DNA of 64,000 bases. Source: Vibrio sp. D404a. GTDB lineage: Bacteria > Pseudomonadota > Gammaproteobacteria > Enterobacterales > Vibrionaceae. The stretch covers positions 42,741-106,740 of the forward strand of contig NZ_JAHGAJ010000026.1 in the NCBI RefSeq assembly GCF_030248535.1. Reading direction: 5' to 3'. Positions 44,667-53,328 of this stretch are shown piece by piece; within the stretch, counting starts at the first letter, position 1; each line of letters begins with the position of its first letter. The position numbers and the translations under genes were made by a program. The notes beneath the pieces were generated by a model that saw only the letters and a program-made list of their open reading frames with translations, had not been told where the DNA came from and did not search any database.

Positions 44667-46220
44667 ATGCCCCATACGGTCGACCCATTTACTGGGTTGA
44701 AAAGACGTTCACTGCCGCTTATCACATTCGCTGTGGTTTTTCTTATCACGGCGTTATGTTTCATTATTGTCGTGGTGAATCAAAACCGTGCTCTCTTGTC
44801 GAACCTCGATAACTTTGCGGAAAACCAAACCCAAAGCTTGCGTGTTTTTATTAATAACGATGTGGCTTATATTGGTTCTGGTGCCAATTTTTTCTATTCG
44901 ACAGACAGAGAAAACTGGGACAAATTTGATACTTTCGCCCAGCACACCATTAATGGCTCCAAAAGTTTGATTGGATTGCAGTGGATGGAGCGGGTGACTG
45001 AAGAGCAAATCCCTGCTCATACCGAGGCCATGCAAGCACGCTATCCTGAATATCGAGTTTTCACCATTCCTAAAGACGGGCCTAAAACCTACGGCTACAT
45101 CATGGATGGAGAACCAATCTTCATCGCGTCAGACATCTATCCAAATTCCGAAGAGAATATTGGGTTACTCGGCTTTTACTCGTCCCGAGAACGCTTTAAA
45201 CGCATTGTCGACAGCATTCGCGACACGCGCGAAGCGAACCTGTCTGACAAGGTACGCTTGATCCAAGATGGCCTTGATCAAAGTTTGGAAAAGACAGGCA
45301 TGCTGGTTTATCACCCAGTCTTTAAGGGGTATACCGATGAGTTACTTGGCGTGGTTGTGGGTGTCGTACGCACGACTTTTTACTTTGAAAACTTACTAGC
45401 TTCAACGATCGGTGATATCGATGTGTTTGTTCGAGTCAGTGACACCGGTTTTGATGCAGAAGATGATCCCATTCTCTTTGAGACGGAAGGGTTTGACTTG
45501 GTTGCAGGTCACAGCATCAAAAAAACCATTAGTTTGACGAATCGAGATTGGATGGTTGAGTTTAAACTTGGTGAACACTTAACGCGAAGTAGCTACTTGG
45601 TTCTCGCCGGGATCGCGTTTGTCGGCTTTACGATTGCGCTATTACTCTCTTACATCGTTAATCTCCAAGTTAGAGAGAAAGAACGTCTCTCGCAAATGTT
45701 GGATGAACGAACCGAAGAGCTACGTTTTCTTGTAGAGCACGATTCGTTGACAGAAATCTACAACCGTCGAGCGTTCAACAAGCAGCTAGATGATGCTGTA
45801 AAACAAGGCTGTCAGTTCAGTTTGGTCAGTTTTGATATCGACGAGTTTAAGACGGTGAATGACCATTACGGACACCCCGCCGGCGATGCTTTACTGATTG
45901 AAATTAGCCAAGTAATTAGCAAGGTACTTAGATCTGATGACCGCTTTTTCCGATTAGGCGGCGATGAATTTAGCATTATCTCAACGGTGATCGAGACAGA
46001 TGAACTGGCCGTTTATTTAGATACGATCTTGTCTCTAGTACGTACGACAGTCGTTGAGTATCAAGGAAAGCCGATTGGCTGTACGCTGAGTATTGGTGCT
46101 TCGGTTTATCAAGGTGAAACCAATAATGGTATTCTTCAGAAGGCTGATAGCATGCTTTACCAAAGTAAGCTCAATGGGCGAGATCAAGTGACGATCGCGA
46201 ATACTCACAGCGATGGTTAG
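44667..46220 (+). CDS. CHASE-domain membrane diguanylate cyclase
   Basis: 517 aa. TM1 about 17-38, periplasmic CHASE domain about 60-290 (NGSKSLIGLQWMERV, EPIFIASDIYPNSEENIGLLGF, TGMLVYHPVF), TM2 about 308-332, short coiled coil, GGDEF 431-435 (RLGGDEFSI). The inhibitory site is intact: R422-S-D-D425 lies five residues before GGDEF, so c-di-GMP feedback inhibition is expected. CHASE domains often bind cytokinin-like or adenine-derived compounds; the ligand here is unknown. GGAAG precedes the ATG. Confidence 0.92.
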   Translation: MPHTVDPFTGLKRRSLPLITFAVVFLITALCFIIVVVNQNRALLSNLDNFAENQTQSLRVFINNDVAYIGSGANFFYSTDRENWDKFDTFAQHTINGSKSLIGLQWMERVTEEQIPAHTEAMQARYPEYRVFTIPKDGPKTYGYIMDGEPIFIASDIYPNSEENIGLLGFYSSRERFKRIVDSIRDTREANLSDKVRLIQDGLDQSLEKTGMLVYHPVFKGYTDELLGVVVGVVRTTFYFENLLASTIGDIDVFVRVSDTGFDAEDDPILFETEGFDLVAGHSIKKTISLTNRDWMVEFKLGEHLTRSSYLVLAGIAFVGFTIALLLSYIVNLQVREKERLSQMLDERTEELRFLVEHDSLTEIYNRRAFNKQLDDAVKQGCQFSLVSFDIDEFKTVNDHYGHPAGDALLIEISQVISKVLRSDDRFFRLGGDEFSIISTVIETDELAVYLDTILSLVRTTVVEYQGKPIGCTLSIGASVYQGETNNGILQKADSMLYQSKLNGRDQVTIANTHSDG

Positions 46221-46421
46221 CGTGCTTTATAGCAACAACGGCGGTTTCTGTATCCTACGATAGTTGAGTATCTATGTGACTTAACAGCTTACCTATGTGA
46301 CTCAGCAGACAAACATAAGTTGCAGGTGAATTGAGCACTTAACAGCCTTGGGGTCGAGATCTTGAATAGGCTCAGGTACAATCCCTGCTTTGAAATTTTA
46401 GACGAGAGAATTAGGCAACGT

Positions 46422-46952
46422 ATGAATCACAATCGAGTAGTCTGTTTCGATTTGGAAATGTGCTGTTGGAACGAAGATGGAGTAGGAACAACCGGCGAGA
46501 TCATTGAAGTGGGTCTGGCTGAGATTGATCTGGCTTCTGGTCAAATCGTAAAACGAGCACAGTACTACGTTAAGCCTGAAAAAGATGAAGTCTCTTTGTT
46601 CTGCGCAGAATTAACCGGTATTACTCCGCGTAAAATCGAAAAGCAAGGTCGCCCACTAGCATCTGTCGTTCAATCGATGATCAAAAACTTCGGTGGCCCG
46701 AACAAGATTTACGCTGCTTGGGGACGTGATGACCTGATTTTACACAAAGAGTGTATTGAGAAAGGGATTGAACCTCCGTTTACAGAGTTCCTCAATATCG
46801 CGACTTTGTACCGCATTCAACATCGTCTGAAAGACAAACGCATCGGTCACCGAGCGGCTCAAGAAGCGCAAAATATTGAGTGGGAAGGTCGTCAGCACTC
46901 AGGTTATGTGGATGCTTACAATCTCGCCAAGCTGACATTGACGATGCTTTAA
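46422..46952 (+). CDS. Eri1/KapD-type 3'-5' exonuclease
   Basis: 176 aa from ATG 46422. DEDDh exonuclease with VVCFDLEMCCW (D10, E12), GEIIEVGLAEID, LTGITPRKIEKQG, WGRDDLILHKEC and HSGYVDAYNLAKLTL (His, Asp). The CCW after motif I and the general spacing match eukaryotic Eri1-like and bacterial KapD-like RNA exonucleases. The frame extends to TTG 46362, but AGG before 46422 and the motif distance favour the shorter start. Ends in a strong terminator. Confidence 0.8.
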   Translation: MNHNRVVCFDLEMCCWNEDGVGTTGEIIEVGLAEIDLASGQIVKRAQYYVKPEKDEVSLFCAELTGITPRKIEKQGRPLASVVQSMIKNFGGPNKIYAAWGRDDLILHKECIEKGIEPPFTEFLNIATLYRIQHRLKDKRIGHRAAQEAQNIEWEGRQHSGYVDAYNLAKLTLTML

Positions 46953-46971
46953 AACTCAGCGTTATTCATTA

Positions 46972-47015
46972 GAAAAGCCACCATTACTCAATCGGTAATG
47001 GTGGCTTTTTTCTTA
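46972..47015. terminator. Bidirectional terminator between exonuclease and LruC genes
   Basis: AAAAGCCACCATTAC / GTAATGGTGGCTTTT, 15-bp stem, T-rich on both strands. Confidence 0.9.
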
Positions 47016-47071
47016 TTAGCTTTTGGCTCTTAGCCCTTGGTTATTGGTTGTTGATTAGACTCACGAGTCCG

Positions 47072-48757
47072 TTACCACGTTTTAGATGGAGCAGGGTTAG
47101 AGTGCCAATCGGTATGGGTTGCACCGCCGCTCTCTACCCAAGGTGTAATGTCTGGGTAAGCTTGGCTGGTGTCTGTTCTTTCGTAAGGGTGAGCCCAGTT
47201 TGCAGGGATATCCAATGCCCAAGGTAGACCGGCTTGAGTTTGATAGAACTCGTTATCCTCAGCGACACTGTCATCATCACCGACGCCAAATATGCTGGTA
47301 TTGGCAAGGTCTGTGTTCGGGTAGTTCATCAAGTGAATCTCTTTGTTTCGAGAACCAACTTTGAAAATGAACGGGTTGAACGCTTTTGGTGCCAAGCTGC
47401 TCATTGAACCATTGATTACAAGTGACGCGCTGTAATCGACCGCACTTCGGTTATCACCTGCTTCGGTGTTGTAGAAGTTAGATGAACCGTTAGCTGGTAG
47501 TAAATCACTCACACTATCAATTAATACAAATACCATCTCACCAGTGTGACCAGTTTCCGGAGTCACCGTTGTAGTCACACCATCAATTGTACGCGTCAGA
47601 TTGCCGACATCAGAGGCTTCTAATCCTGCAAGAGATATTGCAAAGCTATTGTTGTCTGCCGCACCACGCGCTACTGCTTGACCATAGTAGTCGAATCGCG
47701 TGATTTCATTGCTGGCATTAGTGTAAACACCGTAGGCGTAGCGAGTGACGAAATCATTCAGGTCGTAATCACCTTCATATGGCCATAGATCTTCGTACGC
47801 TAGTGTATGCCAGCCAGTGGTTGGCGTGCGGCTGTAGAACGCGATATTCGGATCATTTGGTGCGTAGTCATTGGCATCAGCCACACCGTCGCCATCGCTA
47901 TCACCAATTTCTGGCCAGCTGATTTCTGCAAAGTTACTAATCAGACCGTTTGAGTCAACCGCAGTTACCTGTACTTTCCACAGCTCACCATTTTCCGTTT
48001 GGTTAGCAGGTAGGGTAGCGCCGTTGTTGTCATTCTTGCCAACGAACTCATCGTCTACATAGAAACCTTGTCCAACATCGACAAACCAACGGTAGGTATA
48101 GGTGACCGAGTCGCCATCTGGGTCGGCAGGGCTAGGGCCTGTTACTGAAACCACTAGCGGGTCATTATCGCCTAAACCGCTACTGCGAGATAAGGTTGGA
48201 GTGAATGGGGGATCGTTCTCGATCTCCGTGTAGGTTACCGTCAATAAGCTGTAATCGAGCGTGGTTAACCAACCGTCGCCATTAACATCAATGTCTAAGT
48301 CAACGTTAATTAAACCGTCATCCAATGAAGCAAGCGGTAAGTCAAATACAGTGGTAGACCAATTGTTGTTGGTCCCTTGAAGGAAACCAGGGTTCAGCAT
48401 AGTACCGTCGACGGTAACACTGTCGTACTCACCATTTTCACCGTGATGCGCCTCTGAATCCACATCATAGGCATAGATAGTTAGGGTCGCAGAGGTGACT
48501 TGTGCGCCTGATGGGATAGAGATGTCATGTTGCCATGAATAGTCTTCGTTCTTATCACTGTAGATTGAAAAGCCGTACCCAGAAGGTGCAACATAATGGG
48601 GAGGGGTACTGCTCGCATTGATCTTCTGAGTCACAGTGGTAGAACCATCGCCGTTGTCGACGGTTTGGTTCTCTGAAGCGGCTGCGAAGACTTGATTGGA
48701 AAAACTACACGCGGCGATGGAACCAGCTACAAGCAGTGATTTTTTCATATTATCCAT
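47072..48757 (-). CDS. LruC-domain exported protein
   Basis: 561 aa from ATG 48757, which has AAGGAG 8 nt upstream; the GTG at 48766 is too close to it. Signal peptide MKKSLLVAGSIAACSFSNQVFA, then two Ig-like or cadherin-like beta segments, a calcium-binding-like DSDGDGVADANDYAPNDPN, and the LruC domain with LAYEDLWPYEGDYDLNDFV and HLMNYPNTDLA. LruC domains are known from a Leptospira lipoprotein but also many marine bacteria; function unknown. Co-transcribed with the lipoprotein gene 12 bp upstream. Confidence 0.85.
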   Translation of the reverse strand: MDNMKKSLLVAGSIAACSFSNQVFAAASENQTVDNGDGSTTVTQKINASSTPPHYVAPSGYGFSIYSDKNEDYSWQHDISIPSGAQVTSATLTIYAYDVDSEAHHGENGEYDSVTVDGTMLNPGFLQGTNNNWSTTVFDLPLASLDDGLINVDLDIDVNGDGWLTTLDYSLLTVTYTEIENDPPFTPTLSRSSGLGDNDPLVVSVTGPSPADPDGDSVTYTYRWFVDVGQGFYVDDEFVGKNDNNGATLPANQTENGELWKVQVTAVDSNGLISNFAEISWPEIGDSDGDGVADANDYAPNDPNIAFYSRTPTTGWHTLAYEDLWPYEGDYDLNDFVTRYAYGVYTNASNEITRFDYYGQAVARGAADNNSFAISLAGLEASDVGNLTRTIDGVTTTVTPETGHTGEMVFVLIDSVSDLLPANGSSNFYNTEAGDNRSAVDYSASLVINGSMSSLAPKAFNPFIFKVGSRNKEIHLMNYPNTDLANTSIFGVGDDDSVAEDNEFYQTQAGLPWALDIPANWAHPYERTDTSQAYPDITPWVESGGATHTDWHSNPAPSKTW

Positions 48758-48769
48758 AATATTCACTCC

Positions 48770-49237
48770 TTAATCAGCGTCTAAAACGATGTTGCAACTG
48801 ACGTACAGATCATTGGCAATGTCTGTCGAATCAACCTGAGAGATACACTCATTGCCACGAACGAGTGCCACCAATTTAATGCCTTGCCATGTGTCCAACA
48901 GGCTTAATGTGTTAGTCAGTTGGCCGTCGCTATTGGTCATTCCCGTATAAAAAGGTTGGGAGTCAGTACCGTCGCTGCTCATACTGTACAGCTTGATGAT
49001 GTGAGAGCCGCGTATCGCTGCTGCTTCACCGTCGCGTTGCGAAACGTCGCTGACAACATTGATGGTCAAATCGCGAGAAGTCGATCCGCTCCACTCAAAA
49101 GAGCTCGGTACGGAGATATCGGTAAAACTTTGTGTAGCTGCTGGCGTTGATGTGCTACCACCGCCTCCGCCACCTCCGCATCCGTACAAGGTGAGCGCGA
49201 CTGATGTTGTTAGTATTGTTGGAAGTAGCTTTCTCAT
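48770..49237 (-). CDS. Lipoprotein with polyglycine tract, partner of LruC protein
   Basis: 155 aa. Lipoprotein signal peptide MRKLLPTILTTSVALTLYGC with the acylated Cys in LYGC followed by seven Gly, then a beta-rich domain and two later Cys (C in NECIS and VSCN) that could form a disulfide. No Asp at +2, so outer-membrane sorting is expected. First gene of the two-gene unit with the LruC protein. Confidence 0.8.
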   Translation of the reverse strand: MRKLLPTILTTSVALTLYGCGGGGGGGSTSTPAATQSFTDISVPSSFEWSGSTSRDLTINVVSDVSQRDGEAAAIRGSHIIKLYSMSSDGTDSQPFYTGMTNSDGQLTNTLSLLDTWQGIKLVALVRGNECISQVDSTDIANDLYVSCNIVLDAD

Positions 49238-49401
49238 GGTTGATTCCCTTTTGTCCCTAAAAACCTAAATAGAGCAAACAGGGTGCCAAAAGTTAACTGA
49301 TTGAAAGTTAGTTCTTTTTTGGGTTTTTGTTATTTTGGAGATAGGAGATCAAGTGAATATCTCAATGTGAGAATCAAAATGAAGATTCAGCAAGGCCAAT
49401 C

Positions 49402-49438
49402 AAAAAAGCCCTCATTACGGTTGAGTAATGAGGGCTTT
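49402..49438 (-). terminator. Terminator after cytochrome b561 gene
   Basis: AAAGCCCTCATTAC / GTAATGAGGGCTTT, 14-bp stem; the minus strand ends in CTTTTTTG. Confidence 0.85.
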
Positions 49439-49484
49439 GCTCAGAAGTTGAGCTGCTCTTCAAATTTGTGGGTTACTGTTTCAT

Positions 49485-50003
49485 CTATGACACTTTTCCG
49501 ATGAGTTTCATAACTTTGTCCCCTTTATCAATAAAGTGATGCTTTAGTGCGCCAAGCAGATGAAGCGTGACCAACATAAGCAATATCTTGATGGCATTGG
49601 AATGAAGCGAAAACAGAAATACAAACTGTTGCTTGGGCGCTGTCAGATCTGGGATCAGCCATGTATATGCTGCCGACCATGGCGTACCTATCACAGCCAT
49701 ACTGATGCCGGTGACAGCAATTGTGATGAGCGTGATTGGCAACGCGATATGCACCATGGTCGCTAAGGTGATATTGAGTTTGTTCTTTCGAAGCACCTTC
49801 ATGATTAGGTATAAAGAAACCGCGATGATGTGGAACCCTAATAATTGATGAATAAACGCCAAATTGGCTTTCTCGTTATGCTCTAAGATTTTGGTTAGAG
49901 TGAAGCCAATCGTTAATGTTGTTAACACTAAAAGCACCAAAACCCAATGAGATATATGAACGTGATTTAGGCTAAGTCTAGAATTATGTTTATTATTTTC
50001 CAT
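49485..50003 (-). CDS. Cytochrome b561-family protein
   Basis: 172 aa, four transmembrane helices. Conserved His candidates for two b haems: H19, H52/H58, H134 and H148. Matches the bacterial cytochrome b561/CybB family, which passes electrons from the quinol pool or superoxide to quinone. Divergent from the exported-barrel gene pair at 50189. GGAGAAAG lies before the ATG. Confidence 0.88.
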   Translation of the reverse strand: MENNKHNSRLSLNHVHISHWVLVLLVLTTLTIGFTLTKILEHNEKANLAFIHQLLGFHIIAVSLYLIMKVLRKNKLNITLATMVHIALPITLITIAVTGISMAVIGTPWSAAYTWLIPDLTAPKQQFVFLFSLHSNAIKILLMLVTLHLLGALKHHFIDKGDKVMKLIGKVS

Positions 50004-50188
50004 AGTAACTTTCTCCAGTGATAAGTCGTGGAACTATATTTCCATCCCGCTCAATAAAGAAGAATAAAGCCTAATGTTTAATATTATTTCATCTTATTTG
50101 AATTAATTAATATTAAAATTGGTGTTTTGCCGTTCTAGGCAAAGAGTCTGAATGTTAGCTTTAACTCGCCTTTAACATGGAGAATAAA

Positions 50189-50545
50189 ATGAACAACAAG
50201 TTAAAATATTGTCTAGGTAGCGCGTTAATAATATTGACGACATTTGCGCAAGCTCAACCTGTAGTGCTAATTAATACATTTTCTGTTTATGGTGACAAAG
50301 ATGTGGAGACATTGGCGTATTGGGAGGAGGCTCGTGCGATTCTAGAAAAGCAACCGGGCTATATCTCTACAAGCCTGCATCGTTCACTTAGCCAAGATGC
50401 GACCTACCGTTACATCAACGTTGCTCAGTGGTCGAGTCAACAACACTTTATGGACGCAATCAATGTTATGCGCAATGAACTGCCAGCCCTAAGCCAAGAT
50501 GGCATTGCTGCTGATCCCAATTTATATGAAGTTATCCGCAACTAA
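50189..50545 (+). CDS. Exported antibiotic-biosynthesis-monooxygenase-like (ABM) protein
   Basis: 118 aa from ATG 50189 (GGAG 6-7 nt upstream; a preceding ATG at 50177 is in frame). Signal peptide ends TFAQAQ, so the protein is periplasmic. The mature domain is a short dimeric alpha/beta barrel with INTFSVYGDKD, LEKQPGYISTSLHRS, YRYINVAQWSSQQHF and a Glu-Val tail. ABM proteins are usually cytoplasmic, which makes the export unusual. The next gene begins 11 bp later. Confidence 0.75.
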   Translation: MNNKLKYCLGSALIILTTFAQAQPVVLINTFSVYGDKDVETLAYWEEARAILEKQPGYISTSLHRSLSQDATYRYINVAQWSSQQHFMDAINVMRNELPALSQDGIAADPNLYEVIRN

Positions 50546-50556
50546 TGAGGCTCCGC

Positions 50557-51315
50557 ATGAATTCAAATACTGTTATCAATACGTTTAGTGTTAATCGCTC
50601 CGCCCGTCTGTTTGACTTTTCAGGTCGAAACCGCGCTCTCAAAGTGGTGAGCACTCTGTTTTTAGCTTTTTTTAGCTTAGTGTTTTCAATACAAAGCTCT
50701 GCAGCGGCCTTTGGCGTAGCGGTTGCGTGGAAAACTGACGACCCTCAGGCGATATTTGACGTAATGCCAAAACAGAAAAAAGCCTTCGCTCATCTCATCG
50801 ATGCCGGCTATATCCATGACATGTTCGTGAGTGAGAGTATGGTAGGCGGTCAAAGCTTCCCAATCATCAAGTTTGTGATGGAAGCGGAGAGTGCTGATGA
50901 AGTGAGAAAGGTGATCGGCAATCTACCTTTCCAGTACAAAGACTTAGTTGAGATAACTGAGGTTCGAGAGATAGGCAACAAATGGCTTGATATTAACGTA
51001 GCATTTAAAAACTATGCGATCGAATTAGAGTGGAAAGAGCCAGAAGACAAAATGCTGGTGGATCAAGTTATCGCGAGAGACCTACAGAAAGTCGTAGACT
51101 GGAGCGCACAAGGTCGAATTACGTCAGCCTATATAATGGATACCAATATTGTTTCCGATGACGCCTCAGAGAAAATGATTCGCCCGATATATTCTATTGC
51201 GGTATTGGCGAAAGACGAAACTGATGCAGGTAATATTGCCCATGAACTAGAAGCGGTAAAGCTAGGTTTGGCAAATATGCATATTAGTGAATTAGGGTTT
51301 AAATTAAACCTGTGA
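50557..51315 (+). CDS. Exported protein with two dimeric-alpha/beta-barrel-like repeats
   Basis: 252 aa from ATG 50557 (GAGG 6 nt upstream); a TAATG at 50543-50547 offers an overlapping start 12 bp earlier. N-terminal Arg-rich stretch then a hydrophobic signal helix ending SSAAA. Two copies of a muconolactone-isomerase/YCII-like fold follow (about 50-140 and 145-250), e.g. AFGVAVAWKTDDPQAIFDVMP and FKNYAIELEWKEPEDKMLVDQ. Co-transcribed with the ABM gene, and upstream of the ToxR-like gene. Confidence 0.65.
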   Translation: MNSNTVINTFSVNRSARLFDFSGRNRALKVVSTLFLAFFSLVFSIQSSAAAFGVAVAWKTDDPQAIFDVMPKQKKAFAHLIDAGYIHDMFVSESMVGGQSFPIIKFVMEAESADEVRKVIGNLPFQYKDLVEITEVREIGNKWLDINVAFKNYAIELEWKEPEDKMLVDQVIARDLQKVVDWSAQGRITSAYIMDTNIVSDDASEKMIRPIYSIAVLAKDETDAGNIAHELEAVKLGLANMHISELGFKLNL

Positions 51316-51341
51316 TCTTGATCGTATTATTATGATACTCT

Positions 51342-51374
51342 AAGGCGAGTTGTTTTAATTAAATTTCTCGCCTT
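51342..51374 (+). promoter_or_regulatory. Hairpin touching the start codon of the ToxR-like gene
   Basis: AAGGCGAG / CTCGCCTT, perfect 8-bp inverted repeat with a 17-nt U/A-rich loop, the right arm ending at the base before ATG 51375. The only ribosome-binding-like AAGG lies in the left arm, about 25 nt from the ATG, so initiation may depend on the fold. Confidence 0.5.
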
Positions 51375-52202
51375 ATGAACTCATTAAATAAAGATAAAGT
51401 TAATATATGTGATATGACGTTAGAATTTGAAAATTGTATATTAAAGAGTGCTAAATTAAATAGAGAAATACCCTTATCACTGTCTGAGTGCTTTATTCTC
51501 AAATACTTATTAGAGTCTAGCCCTCAAACATTAAAGCGAGAATATTTACTTGAACACTGCTGGCCGGGGAAAGTGGTCACAGGCAGTTCATTGAATGTCG
51601 CTATCAAGAATATCCGTACCGCGCTCAAAGAGTTGGATGCGGATTTTAAAGTCGTCACTGTACAGAAAGAAGGTTACTGCATTCCGAACCTGAACAGTCG
51701 ATCACAGCAGCAGGGACTTGAACTGGCAGGTGACGCCGAGAAAGCGCAATTGGAAACGCTTAGCCTCCCAGAAGCCAATGTCGAAACACAAAGCATTGAA
51801 AGCACGCCTCAGCCTGTTGTAGCCGAAGAGAAAGCAGTCGATATACGCCAGACCTCTTGGCTTCCAAAATCTATTAGTGTGGCGTCTCTTGCAGGGTGGG
51901 CAGCGAGTGCTCTAATCGTCGTTGGTTTCTACAACGTCACCTTTTTTATTGAGAAGGATAAGTATCAAGGAATTGAGGTGTATCACGACGGCACATTGTC
52001 TAATCTAGAGCAACTACCAGATTTACTCTCGCACGCTGGGGTTCAATCAGACGTGGTGGTGCTTCATCGCAATAGCATTCGTTGTAAGAGCACTCAGATT
52101 ATGGTGACGAAGGGGTCAGACGCTGGTGAAGATCTGGTATGGCAAGATATGAGTGAACTTAATGAAACCCTCTGCACGCCTAAGGAGCCTAGCTATGCAT
52201 AA
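51375..52202 (+). CDS. ToxR-like membrane-bound winged-helix regulator
   Basis: 275 aa. N-terminal OmpR/ToxR-type winged helix without a receiver (1-105, with SLSECFILKYLLESS and KVVTGSSLNVAIKNIRTALKE), a Glu/Gln-rich linker, one transmembrane helix (about 168-190), and a periplasmic domain of about 85 residues with two Cys (C237, C267), as in ToxR. The following gene overlaps it by 8 bp and encodes a small membrane-anchored periplasmic protein, the usual position of ToxS, TcpH or VtrC. Its target genes are unknown; the adjacent exported genes and cytochrome b561 are candidates. Confidence 0.85.
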   Translation: MNSLNKDKVNICDMTLEFENCILKSAKLNREIPLSLSECFILKYLLESSPQTLKREYLLEHCWPGKVVTGSSLNVAIKNIRTALKELDADFKVVTVQKEGYCIPNLNSRSQQQGLELAGDAEKAQLETLSLPEANVETQSIESTPQPVVAEEKAVDIRQTSWLPKSISVASLAGWAASALIVVGFYNVTFFIEKDKYQGIEVYHDGTLSNLEQLPDLLSHAGVQSDVVVLHRNSIRCKSTQIMVTKGSDAGEDLVWQDMSELNETLCTPKEPSYA

Positions 52203-52629
52203 ATTCTGGACACCTATTGGAGTGACCATTTTGTCGATTATCGGATTTGGTATGGTATCGGCACTTTCAACTAAGAGTGCTTACCAGTTTCAAGCGAATT
52301 ATGAAGGCCTTGGTTCAGAGTTAGTGTACCTAAACCTCAACCAAGGGCGCGTAAAAATGCAATATGTGGGATACGACAAAAACGAGAGTATTGTTAAAAC
52401 CAAGCAGTTTTTTGGTGTATTCATGAAGTGGGGGAGCCACTACTTCATGTACCAGTTAGAACAATCACAGCCCTATGAGCCACAAACGGTTAATATCAAA
52501 AATGCCTATATAGAGGACATTAACGACAACCAGAGTGTGTATATCTCAGATCAGAGAGGCGTATTCGTAACCAAAGATGGCAAAGCACTCGAACTCAAGG
52601 CGATCTTACATGGTGAGCGCTTAAGCTGA
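52195..52629 (+). CDS. ToxS/VtrC-like periplasmic partner of the ToxR-like protein
   Basis: 144 aa from ATG 52195, with AAGGAG 8 nt upstream inside the end of the regulator gene (overlap 8 bp). One N-terminal transmembrane anchor (about 7-25), then a beta-rich periplasmic domain (YQFQANYEGLGSELVYLNL, MQYVGYD, SVYISDQRGVFVTKDG). Size and position match the co-component partner of ToxR-like regulators; VtrC of V. parahaemolyticus forms a lipocalin-like barrel with VtrA to bind bile salts. Homology to any of these is not proven. The frame also opens at 52153, but that lies further inside the regulator. Confidence 0.7.
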   Translation: MHKFWTPIGVTILSIIGFGMVSALSTKSAYQFQANYEGLGSELVYLNLNQGRVKMQYVGYDKNESIVKTKQFFGVFMKWGSHYFMYQLEQSQPYEPQTVNIKNAYIEDINDNQSVYISDQRGVFVTKDGKALELKAILHGERLS

Positions 52630-52705
52630 CACAAAAGCGAGCGATTGAAGTCGCCTCATTAAAGGCGGCTTGAGGTCATCTCAGACCTCGGTATCAACAG
52701 CTTTG

Positions 52706-53158
52706 TTATTTATTCTCGCCAATCACATTCAATTTAGTCTTAATGAAATCACTGTGGTCAACGTAAAGCAGCTCTGCGGTTTTACGGATCACGGCATCTT
52801 CCATTGGGTCTATCTCACCATCAGCGTGCGCCACTTCCCACATCGCTTGAATTAGGTCAATGCGAACAGGTTGAGAAAGTTCGCGCAGTTGCGAAGTAAA
52901 GTCGTAGAGAGAAACGGATTGCTCTACCTGCGGTTGTGCCTTCTCAAGCAGTTCTGCCGCTTCTTCCTCCGTTAGATCGAGTAGGCGCTGAATTAGCTTC
53001 AACTTTGCCGCTTGCTCGGTCTCATCAATTTGATGGTCTGCCCCTGCCACTTCACACAGCAAGCTTGCTATCGCGATATTGGGTGACGCTTTCGGGGTTT
53101 TACTAAGGTCTTGGCCTTCAATCAGCTGTTTGAAGATCGAAGTGAGGGAATTAAACAT
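52706..53158 (-). CDS. TerB-like family protein
   Basis: 150 aa, soluble, all-helical. The motifs ASLLCEVAGADHQIDETE and MWEVAHADGEIDPMEDAVIRKTAELLYV with regularly placed acidic residues fit the TerB/TerB-like fold, which binds metal ions. ATG 53158 has GGAG 7 nt upstream; an ATG 12 bp earlier is in frame. This fold alone does not imply tellurite resistance. Monocistronic. Confidence 0.8.
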   Translation of the reverse strand: MFNSLTSIFKQLIEGQDLSKTPKASPNIAIASLLCEVAGADHQIDETEQAAKLKLIQRLLDLTEEEAAELLEKAQPQVEQSVSLYDFTSQLRELSQPVRIDLIQAMWEVAHADGEIDPMEDAVIRKTAELLYVDHSDFIKTKLNVIGENK

Positions 53159-53328
53159 AACAAGCTCCAATAGTACGACGGCGGATAAACATCGAGCACT
53201 TACCGAATTGATAACAAAGAGATATAGGTAAGCCTCTTATTATTAAATATTGGGCTTACCTTGGCTGATCGCAAGTGGATTTACACTATGTTGACAAAAT
53301 TGTCGTTTGTAGGAAAAGCCACTTGGCA

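Noticed and set aside
52706..53158. Tellurite-resistance function for the TerB-like gene
   Set aside because: No other ter genes nearby; the fold alone does not show this role.
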